Of a stretch of DNA of 12,500 bases, positions 1-6,943 are shown piece after piece; the stretch's first letter is position 1, and each line of letters opens with the position of its first letter. Both the position numbers and the translations under genes were made by a program. Source of the stretch: Actinidia chinensis (lineage: Eukaryota > Streptophyta > Magnoliopsida > Ericales > Actinidiaceae). The stretch lies in contig VIGQ01000219.1 of the NCBI GenBank assembly GCA_009663005.1, positions 55,001-67,500 on the forward strand, in the 5' to 3' direction. The notes under the pieces were generated by a model. The model did not search any database. It saw only the letters and a program-made list of their open reading frames with translations, and was not told the DNA's origin.

Positions 1-92
1 AAATTATTACTAAAAAATAAATAAATCGAAAACATCCCCATAAAATAACAAGGTAAAAAGCACAAGATAAACGAAAATATAAAAAGAATAAT

Positions 93-297
93 GAGTGGTG
101 ATCAGATGGGCGCGCGCCCGTCGTAATACCACGAGAGCGCCCCCGTGGCCTCACCATAACCACGTACATACGTTTTCTCAAATTATGCTTTATTTATTTT
201 TGAACCCACTCAGCCACAAAATGTGTGGCTGTGGTGAGGCCACAGGGGGACGCTCCCGTGGTATTACCACGGGTGCGCGCCCATTTAATCACCACTC
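93..297. mobile_element. Foldback MITE with about 70-bp inverted arms and 10-bp target duplication
   Basis: The left arm (93 to about 166) and the right arm (about 224-297) are inverted copies. Both start GAGTGGTGAT and run through GGGCGCGC, GGTAATACCAC-like and GTGGCCTCACCA blocks, with roughly eight mismatches and one indel by eye. The arms are GC-rich and the loop of about 57 bp is AT-rich. A perfect 10-bp direct repeat, AAAGAATAAT, lies at 83-92 and 298-307, which marks a transposition event. There is no coding capacity, so it is non-autonomous. Long arms and a 9-11 bp duplication fit Mutator-like MITEs best; an 8-bp hAT duplication would not fit. The family is inferred from duplication length only. 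A small nested hairpin (AGCCACA/TGTGGCT, 212-230) sits at the inner edge of the right arm. Confidence 0.85.
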
Positions 298-307
298 AAA
301 GAATAAT

Positions 308-740
308 GTATAGGAACACAATAATATAATTACAAAGATTACTCAAAAAAGTATTCAAGAAATATTTATAAACCACATAAATTAAGCAAGGCCCGCATTT
401 CACCAACTTTATACCTCACATTCTGTATAATTTTTAAAATAAAAAAATTGGATAATTTACATTTTAGTCATTAGTAACACCAAACTCGACCGATCAGGCC
501 ATCGACAATATATAGGGAGGGGTTGGACCTCACTTATGTATCTATTCTGAATTTGTTTGATCACCAATCGAAAAAAGATATAACACAAGAGTAACCCTTT
601 CATAAGTGCTACATATGATTGGACTGCATAATTGTAGTTCAAACGTCGTTTAACCGACCAAAGTTGGATCTAATTTAGTTTAATTATTTAATTTTATCGT
701 ATGTTATACTTATAGTTGTGTCTGAGATCATTAGAGGCTA
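308..740. other. AT-rich intergenic stretch, no gene seen
   Basis: The sequence is AT-rich with frequent short A and T runs. I see no plausible coding frame, RNA gene, terminal repeat or promoter that I could defend. The one short minus-strand open frame here has no recognisable motif. Confidence 0.6.
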
Positions 741-1433
741 AGGGTTGATAAAAAAGGAAGAAAAGAAGCGAAAAAGGCAAAGGGAAAAAAATTGCAATAA
801 GCGTTCGAAACGCCAACGAAAGAAGGATTGAGCGTTCGAACGCTGGGAAGAAAAAAGGTCAAATTTTGCACGACCGTCGAACGTGGTCAAGGCAAAGTGT
901 TTGAAGCGTTCGAATGTCAAGTGCTGAGACTTGAGGAGGAGGACTGAAAGTTGGGATTTTGTCTAAGCGTTCGAACGCTTAATTCTGATTGAGGAATGGG
1001 CCGTCGAACGCTAGGAGTGTATAAAAGTCAGAAGTTTGTACTAAGCTTCGACGCTACCAGAGGCAAACTTGGCCATCGGAATGCCAAGAGTAAAATGGGC
1101 AGGGAATCCTAGGAATCCTAATCCAACTGATTCTCGGTTATTTAGAATAACTTTTTACTCCGTAGACGATGAGATTTTTTTACCGGTTTTGAAAGAAGAT
1201 GTAAAGATACAATTTTGTCCCTCTACCGGCATTGGTTGAATTCGAGTTCTAAAGTGGTCAAAATTGAGGATTGGAACGTAGGGCCAGAAAAGGAAATTGT
1301 AAGTTTCCTAATCCTATTTGATTCTATTTGTAAAGTCTTATAAATACTTCCGTATATCTTATGAAGAATAGCTTTAGTTAGGCTTTCTTTTAGACTTTTT
1401 AGTTTAGTTTTCATATTACTTTTAGTTTTCATA
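741..1433 (+). mobile_element. Probable LTR fragment of an older element (insertion target)
   Basis: This segment combines a cluster of palindromic motifs, a run of 'CCTAGGAATCCTAATCC'-like text at about 1108, a TATA-like TTATAAATA at 1338-1346, and then a T/TTAG-rich tail (1370-1433). That layout of U3 motifs, TATA box and T-rich leader resembles plant LTRs. It ends abruptly where the minus-strand Tat 3' LTR begins at 1434, so it is probably only the left part of a disrupted LTR. Its partner would lie beyond the right edge. No polyprotein domain is present, and I found neither TG..CA boundaries nor a primer site, so the call is tentative. Confidence 0.35.
800..1055. repeat. Dispersed GCGTTCGAACGC palindrome cluster
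   Basis: Copies or near copies of AGCGTTCGAACGCT occur at 800-814 (one extra A), 831-844 (perfect), 905-917 (right half decayed), and 965-980 (a perfect 16-bp palindrome, AAGCGTTCGAACGCTT). Shortened forms (CCGTCGAACG, AAGCTTCGACGCT) are at 874-884, 1001-1012 and 1043-1055. Spacing is irregular at about 30-75 bp, so it is not a simple tandem array. The core contains TTCGAA and two CpGs on each strand. Confidence 0.8.
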
Positions 1434-2069
1434 TGTTTGTGTGGTAAAAAAACTGGGGCGAGCAACCCACGTCAATATTGCTCGGCTCCCGCAACTGGGA
1501 CCCTCGGCTATTTGGAGGGCGACCTGCACAGAACGAACAACAAATTAAATGGTCGGGGCGGAGGACCGCTCAAAACCCCTCCGGCGGGGTCGACCAAGGT
1601 TTGCTGGAAGCAGATAGATGGCGCTGAAGAGAATTGTGGAGTTTTGGGCTGTCAGAGTTTCCTGTGTTTAATGGGGAGCGGCCTTTTATCCGACGGCGTA
1701 AGGGCCGTGCCCCGGATCACGGCAAGAATCCTCGGAAGGGTTTATATGGAAGGATATCTGAGAAGAGATATTATTTGGGAAGATTAGATTGCCATATGGA
1801 GGAGTCTCCGTTTGTAATTGCTGTTTTTGCCATGGAGGAGAAACTCTCGCAGGGGATAGTTTCCATGATAGATAGGATTCTGGTGGCGATTGCTCCAGCC
1901 AAGTATCTTACTCTCACCCAAGGGACGAGAGGAGACAGCATTTGGATATGGGCGAGTTCAGTGGAGCTAGCTTGGCGAGGTTCCTGCTGAACGCGGACTG
2001 TTTTACTCGGTCAAGAGGGTTCTGAGTAACGTTTTTGGGGACTTCCTGGGAGAGGTGTATCGGTGTCCA
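1434..2069 (-). repeat. 3' LTR
   Basis: The end at 1434 is supported by the match to the 5' LTR end at 12468-12500. An alternative boundary at 1439 is possible because of a small indel. The other end is inferred: on the minus strand a purine tract (AAAAGGAGG) is followed after one base by TGGACACC, which would be the LTR start, giving about 636 bp. A TATA box inside it (1738-1750, minus) leaves about 320 bp of U3 and about 300 bp of R/U5. The U5 side contains a GC-rich CCGCCGGAGGGG stretch near 1577-1592, of a kind common in Tat LTRs. Without the full 5' LTR the inner boundary cannot be verified. Confidence 0.6.
1738..1750 (-). promoter_or_regulatory. LTR TATA box (minus strand)
   Basis: The minus strand reads TCCATATAAACCC, a good plant TATA box inside the proposed 3' LTR. 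It would place the start of R roughly 30 bp on, near 1710. In the lost 5' copy the same box would drive the genomic RNA. Confidence 0.5.
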
Positions 2070-2070
2070 A

Positions 2071-2079
2071 CCTCCTTTT
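2071..2079 (-). other. Candidate polypurine tract next to 3' LTR
   Basis: The minus strand reads AAAAGGAGG, then T, then TGGACACC. A purine run directly before a TG start is what plus-strand priming requires. It is short, and was chosen over other pyrimidine runs (for example near 2117 and 3455) because only here does TG follow at once and the LTR then contains a well-placed TATA box. Confidence 0.45.
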
Positions 2080-2194
2080 GGGCGAGGGTGGTACTTTGAA
2101 CATTACTAGGTGTATTTCCCCCAAATCAGTCGCCCCTACGCGAAAGTGTCGAGATGGAAACAGTTGGGGACTTCGAGTAACGATTGTTTCTTCT

Positions 2195-2340
2195 GCGACG
2201 TGTGCCTAATGATGGTGGCAATACTCGACGGAGGCCCACGTTGCAAGGAGCAGCGTCTTAAATGCGGAACTCTGTTCGAAGCATACCCACATCCCAATGT
2301 GTATGAGTAGATCTGGACCGTTGATTATCTCTATATATAG
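2195..2340 (+). promoter_or_regulatory. Antisense promoter A (TATA at 2331-2340)
   Basis: CTATATATAGGGGG at 2331 follows a CCGTTGATTATCT context typical of plant TATA promoters. Upstream blocks recur in the same order in promoter B: GCGACG..TGTGC..AATGATGGT (2195-2216), TCGACGGA (2225-2232), CCACGT (2236-2241) and CTTAAATGCGGAA (2257-2269). The leader after the TATA box (CACATT...CCG...TG.TG.CCA.ATT, about 2374-2413) also aligns with that of B. CTATATATAG is itself palindromic, so direction is set by the flanks and by the gene that follows. Confidence 0.55.
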
Positions 2341-2399
2341 GGGGCTCCAGTGTCCTTCGGTACTTTTTGACCTCACATTGTACTATTGGACCGCTATGA

Positions 2400-3454
2400 T
2401 GTCCACATTCTAGGACGCCTCATATAACTTGTGATGGCAAGTCAAAGATCAAGCTCAGTGACCTCACCAAGGTTGGGCCAAAAGGCCGGCCATTCTGCTT
2501 CGGACGGGTGTTGTTATCCGGAAAAAAAAAAAAAAAGGGGGGGGGAGCTCCGGAGGACTACTTTCCGGTAAAAGGCCTTGGACCGATGGATCCAGGGAAA
2601 AGGGAAGGAAAGGCAGGTCGCCCAATGCAGAGAGTCTGGAGCTCCAGCGGAGGACGCCCATTGCTTCAGGATCGAGGGCAGGTCGGTTCAGGCGCGAACT
2701 CTTGGTGAAGCCTGGGCCCAACAGGTTCAGTGATGGCCAGGAGGCCAACAGTAAAAAGAGTTCTGGCCGGGGTCCGGTGGTGATACTTTCGGCGGAAAGG
2801 CGGAGGTGGATAGGCTCACCTTTGATCAGTGGTGACCAAGTTTTCTCCATGTGAACGGCCAGGGATTTGTCTTTCCTCAGCCGTTGTCAATTTCTTATTC
2901 AGTGCGTGTAATTTGATTCTGTTTATAGCAGGGGGGTATCTTCGGGGCTTCTCTCGCCGTACGAGCCAGAGACTTTCGACGAGGGCGCCCTCCTCAATCA
3001 AAAGGCTAACGCTGATCTGCCGAGATGGAAATGGTTCGGTTGTAGAATCGGGCATTGAAGTAGAGGGGGGCCCTTGCCGAGGAAAAGGCGAAGGGGAAGA
3101 GGCTCCGAGGATGCTTGATGCCAGCGACACGGTCATGACGAAGTTAGGGGAGCGAGGCTCTCCGAGCTGGAAAGAGCCAGTCTTGTCTCGCCAAGGCAGG
3201 AGGATCATCGCGCGTTCAAAGAGTAGGTGACTTTTAGAAGCCGTGAGGGGATACGCATCTTCTACTTCTGCGATGGCTTTGACTTCTGGCAAGAGGCAAG
3301 CTCGCGCACCAGTATTCCTGATCTGGGCGTCGCTCTGGAGGACGTTGAGAGACCAAGAAATTCCTCGCTAACGAGGAGACCGAAGCGAGCAAAAGAACGG
3401 GTCCGAAGAAGGGGGGGCAGTTGGGCAGAGGGGGGGTGGCGAGCTGCTGTCTGA
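2400..3454 (+). pseudogene. Antisense ORF, copy A: short, decayed, C-terminal part recognisable
   Basis: The recognisable piece is the C-terminus. First comes a charged, coiled-coil-like stretch (ALAEEKAKGKRL, near 3075-3115). Then an open frame at 3227-3454 contains SREGIR, GFDFWQEA and IPDLGVALED, ends in a basic/acidic tail, and stops at 3452-3454. The same order (charged helix, REEFR, GLEFCKGA, IPNL) is seen at the end of copy B. Upstream (2464-2960) no frame stays open for long, and I cannot find the central domain present in B, so it was probably lost or has decayed. An A15G9 homopolymer (2522-2545) interrupts the front half. A pyrimidine-rich stretch ending TTTATAGCAG at about 2932 could be an intron acceptor. 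The longer minus-strand frame over this region has no recognisable content. Function unknown; family assignment rests on similarity to B. Confidence 0.5.
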
Positions 3455-3527
3455 CCCCCTTGTATATTTTATTTTATTTTATTTTTATTTTTGTTCTATT
3501 TGTTTTGGTGTAACGTTGATCTCGATG

Positions 3528-3537
3528 AATAAATAAA
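3528..3537 (+). promoter_or_regulatory. Candidate polyadenylation signal of antisense copy A
   Basis: AATAAATAAA lies about 75 bp after the stop of copy A. It follows a T-rich 3' UTR-like stretch (3458-3510, repeated TTTTATTTTATT) and a TTTGTTTTGGTGTAAC block. The arrangement is that of a plant mRNA end on the plus strand. Confidence 0.5.
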
Positions 3538-3715
3538 AGCTGATTCACTTTCAAAACCGGTCGTTTTCTTTTTGGACTTGATACCTCGGCATTGGATAAA
3601 TAAAGCTCCTGGGCGACGCGCATCACGGGCGAGATCGTCGACTGCGATGATATGGGAATGGCGTTCTATCAAGGGCGGACGGTCTGTGATGGTGATCAAG
3701 CGATCCTCAGCGTTA

Positions 3716-3793
3716 GCAATGAACTGGCGATTAGATCTTTTGCAAGAACTGGTGATCTCGATTTTTTGCAATGAACGGCGCTCTAGATCTTTC
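3716..3793. repeat. Three tandem 26-bp units, GGCGAT-type core
   Basis: The units at 3716-3741, 3742-3767 and 3768-3793 are each exactly 26 bp. They share GCAA(T)GAAC, then a (T)GGCGAT or GGTGAT core, then an AGATCTTTT-type end. Before the array (3640-3715) more decayed GGCG/GGTGAT motifs suggest older units. After it (3794-3933) I see AT-rich filler with scattered GGCGAG/GGCGG and no gene. Confidence 0.75.
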
Positions 3794-3933
3794 ATAGGTG
3801 ATATAATATTTGGGCGGCATGATTTACTGGTATTCAGTTAGGAAAAAAATTGGGCGAGTAGGTAGGCGGACGTATCATCAAATCATATGTGCATCTCAAA
3901 TCACAGAATCATAGCCTGTTCGCGCCGACCAAT

Positions 3934-4150
3934 GTGACGGTTTGTGCAATGATGGTCCGGACAGGTGGAGCGTCGACGGACCATCCAGGAGCCACGTGGA
4001 TGGGAACTTAATGCAGAAAGTTGGGTCGCGGGAGAAAGGGAAAATGGTTGTTTTCATTGCGGAACGCGGGTTTCACATCTCGAAATCGAATGTCGCGTGA
4101 TCTTGGGCGTTGGCACGATTCGATCCACAGCCCTCCCTATGCGTATATAA
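3934..4150 (+). promoter_or_regulatory. Antisense promoter B (TATA at 4144-4150)
   Basis: GCGTATATAAATGGG at 4141 is a strong plant TATA box on the plus strand. Upstream blocks match promoter A in order: GTGACGGTTTGTGCAATGATGGT (3934-3956), TCGACGGA (3973-3980), a G-box-like CCACGTGG (3992-3999), CTTAATGCAGAA (4007-4018) and TGATCTTGGGCGTTGGCACGATT-like text at about 4098. Spacing from AATGATGGT to TATA is about 70 bp longer than in A. Nothing here belongs to the minus-strand gag-pol, so this is best read as the start of the antisense gene. Confidence 0.6.
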
Positions 4151-4296
4151 ATGGGTTAACTCTTCATTCGACACATTCCCGTTGCCGTCCGAAGTGCTGC
4201 TCCATTTTAATTGCATCTCGCATAAACCGGTCGGGCTGGGTCCGTTGTATGTTCTCCAAGACCAACCTCAGAGGCGAAGATTGAGCAATCCTGCTC

Positions 4297-6445
4297 TTGG
4301 ATATCGATCATCTAGGGGGCGAAGTCTTTATATCGAACGGAAACGGAGTCCAGTCTCCGGCGCCCCACCAACAAACTCCCAAAGATGGTACCTCGCGTCT
4401 TACCAAGGAGGAGGCTATGCCCATGTCCAGGCCGAACTGGGACAAGCTCGTAGGATCCACTTATTCATTCCCCTCAGGGATACGACTTCGGATTCCTGGG
4501 GGAGAGGCGAGACAATTTTTCACACGCAAGCGCGGTGGCCATTTTCGAAGCCGATTTTCTGGCCGGCTTAAGGCTTCCCATCCATCCGACCATTAGGGAA
4601 ATCTTGATTCATTACAGATCTGCCATGCACACAATTGTCTCTAACGCGTGGCGATCAGTCATCTGTTCGCTGGTGCTGATCTGGCGTCACTTCAAAGGTC
4701 AAATGTCCGTGTGACGAATCAGGTGCTTGTACTCCCTCGTCCCTTACCTGATTAGGGGGGGTGGGGTACTACTTCAGGCGAGGCCCGAGAAAGAAAGAAC
4801 CGTTCCGAGGATCCCCGAGCAACGTGAAGGGGTGGAAGACGAGGTTCTTTTTTGCTCGGGGGACGAATGGGAGTTGCCGTCGGGCAAGACCATCAGCGGG
4901 ACAGTTATCCGCGGGTTCCCAGATCTTGGGGGATGCAGGTGTAGTTCCATTGGTCTTTTGCTCTAAGCCTTTATGGTCGTATGACATGCGTTTTCAGGGA
5001 AAAAGCTGCATGCATTTGCAATAAGTTGCCGACCTTGTCCGAGGTTGACGCAAAGGACGAGGCCGATATTTGGGAAGGTAGAGACGGAGGCTACTTGAGG
5101 TGTCGAAGGTACTGGGTTCGCGGACTTTAGAAAAACACTTTGCGGTTGTTGCACGGCGCTCTCTTACCGTGGCGGAGAAAACACGGACTTCGGTGACGAG
5201 GGTGAGTTCGTTACTCGCGAAGACTCGGTGAACCTGGGAGTATCAGACGGGATATCGGAGAGGCGTTTATGAGAGCCCACACCGAGGTTATCCCTGATTG
5301 AAACCCTTCTAAGGTGGCTCCGGGGGAAGGTAAAGGGTCCGTGTTACGATTTCTCTATCTGGGGACGTCCGGCTCCAGTTCGGATTCAGGGTCGGATCAT
5401 TCGGCTTCCGAGCTGTCCCCCGAGCATAGCTAAGCTCCAATCTGATGGTATATTCTAGGAAACCATTATTGACTGTTTTTCTTCCTTATTGACATAGCCC
5501 ATGTGCAGTATGTCGGCTAGAGGTAAAGCCAAGGCCGAGTAGAGGCACACGAAGACGACAACAGCCTCCACCAAGTGGGGGATCGTTATCCGCGAGAAAG
5601 TACGTGGGAAAGGACCCTTTATAGCAATAGGGCGAGCCGACTTGTCAAGGGAAAAGAAGCTGCTGCCGTCCTGCCGCCTAAAAAATTCAAGCCCAACCGG
5701 CGGCGATCAAGCCAGAGGGCGTGATGCTGGGGCGGGACCTCTTTCTCCTGAGTGGCGACATCGGATCAGAATCTTATGTCGGATGCTTAAGTGGCTCGGA
5801 GCTTGCTCACGGGGGGATTACGGCTTCCGACAAGAAGAGGTTGACCAATTATCCGGAAGAAGAATGGAATGTTCACCAATCTTCCCTGCCTTGGGCAGGT
5901 AACTCGTGAAAATCTTGGTGTTGCTTTCTTTCGGCGAATACTGAGGCGTTATAATGGCAGGGTGGTCGTGTCGCCTATGCTCTGACCTCGCAGCCGGAGA
6001 GTATATCAACGACGTTAAATCTTCCAAATTGCCCGCGTAGATTCCCACTGAAGGAATGGTTTTAAAGCTCAAAATCGAAGCCCCTTAAGGGAGAAGAAGC
6101 TGGCCGAGCTTAGAGAGGAAGGATCAAAGGGGCCCTGGGCAACGAGGTGGGACGATCTGAAGTGCCATGTGGCGGAGCTTAAATAAAACTGGCGAAGGCA
6201 AGGAGCTAGCTATGAGGACTTCAAGCCTCGGGAGGAATTCAGGCCGAGTTACAGATTCAGATTTGGCGCTCGTACTTAGCGAGGGCTTGGAGTTTTGCAA
6301 GGGAGCTCATCCATCAATTCCCAATCTCGCGTTGACGTGGCGAATTGGCGATGGGGACCAGTTTCGCCGAGGAAGAAGGAGGGCGATTGAAAGAAGGAGA
6401 AGATCTTATGAGGAGTTGCTCCCAGGTATAATTTTATTTTGGTAA
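4297..6445 (+). pseudogene. Antisense ORF, copy B: Transposase_28-like ('putative gypsy-type transposon') protein
   Basis: This plus-strand gene lies between integrase and the 3' LTR, converging on pol. Open pieces in shifting frames show an acidic/Ser-rich start with LTKEEA and LVGSTYSFPSGIRLRIP (4297-4500). Next come VAIFEADFLAGLRLPIHP and a conserved NAWRSVICSLVLIW (4535-4690), then GYYFRRGPRKKE, SNVKGWKTRFFF (about 4761-4860). This succession matches the plant 'putative gypsy type transposon' family (Pfam Transposase_28, from memory). A low-complexity stretch (SDHSASELSPEH, about 5392-5427), a KEAAAVLPPKKFKPNRR nuclear-signal-like basic stretch (about 5656-5707), a coiled-coil-like part (KKLAELREEG, about 6093-6122) and a GLEFCKGA..IPNL tail follow, with a stop at 6443-6445. 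At least two frameshifts break the first domain, so it is a pseudogene. Such antisense ORFs are known in Tat elements; their role is unknown. Short T-rich 3' UTR follows. Confidence 0.7.
5448..5508 (+). other. Candidate intron in antisense copy B
   Basis: GATG|GTATATTC at 5448 could be a donor. A T-rich stretch (TGTTTTTCTTCCTTATTGAC, which includes a branch-like sequence) and CATGTGCAG, ending at 5508, could be the acceptor. The text after it (MSARGKAKAE) reads as coding. The intron would be only 61 bp, short for plants, so the true donor may lie elsewhere. A second donor-like GGCAG|GTAACT occurs at about 5898. Confidence 0.3.
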
Positions 6446-6584
6446 TATGTAATTTTTGCCCATATAAATGAAAACTTGTTCCCGTTTTCGTTTGGATCTG
6501 TTAATGGCGCAAAGTTAATGGGAAGTTCAATCACTGGAATAATACTGGCAAGTTCAACAATGGCCGATCTCATTTTTCTGAATT

Positions 6585-6771
6585 GGCGATATCCCATTTT
6601 CTTTAAACGGAGATCTCAATATTGGCGAGTTTTCCTTAAATGGCGATCTCATGATTGGCGATTTGTTTAAATGGCGAGCTCCAACATTGGGCGATATTAA
6701 TGTAGGCGATCATAATAATGGGACATAGAGAAGGCGATCATAATCTAGGCGACATACATAAAAAATGGCGG
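6585..6771. repeat. GGCGA(T/G) short-period repeat in spacer between pol and antisense ORF
   Basis: The core GGCGA recurs at 6585, 6624, 6642, 6657, 6673, 6690, 6705, 6733, 6748 and (as GGCGG) 6767. The period is mostly 15-19 bp, with two wider gaps, and the filler is AT-rich. Looser copies extend back to about 6505 and on to 6807. No frame is open here. From 6808 to 6943 I see only decayed sequence leading into the integrase end. The array occupies the same position relative to copy B as the 26-bp repeats do relative to copy A. Confidence 0.75.
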
Positions 6772-6943
6772 ATAGCAATCTTTCGTATTAAACGATGATC
6801 TAACATGGCGAATCGGAACAAATTCCTAATAATAAACCTATTTCGGGCTGCGAATGGGAATGGGTCTCAGGACCTTCACTGATAGACTTTTTCATATGCT
6901 CGGCATTCCGGGATGTTGAAAGTGATTTTCCGTTCCGGGCCTT

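Noticed and set aside
95..313. 72-codon plus-strand frame in the left flank
   Set aside because: It runs through both arms of the foldback MITE and is explained by its GC-rich inverted repeats.
1437..1990. Two overlapping plus-strand frames of about 117 codons
   Set aside because: They lie in the 3' LTR, which reads as U3-R-U5 on the other strand. No family similarity is visible.
2331..2340. CTATATATAG as the TATA box of the minus-strand LTR
   Set aside because: The motif is palindromic. Using it for the LTR would need U5/R of about 870 bp and leaves the better minus-strand TATA at 1738-1750 unexplained. The flanks match plus-strand promoter B.
2816..3292. 158-codon minus-strand open frame, the longest in the window
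   Set aside because: It has no recognisable motif and lies opposite antisense copy A, whose plus-strand reading has the matching C-terminus, stop and 3' UTR. It is most likely a shadow.
3450..3462. CCCCCTT as the polypurine tract, giving a 2-kb LTR
   Set aside because: On the minus strand it is followed by TCAGACA, not TG, and the span would swallow antisense copy A, whose stop codon abuts it.
6585..6771. CRISPR-like array
   Set aside because: The repeats are degenerate, the period of 15-19 bp is far too short, there are no constant-length spacers, and the setting is a plant retroelement.
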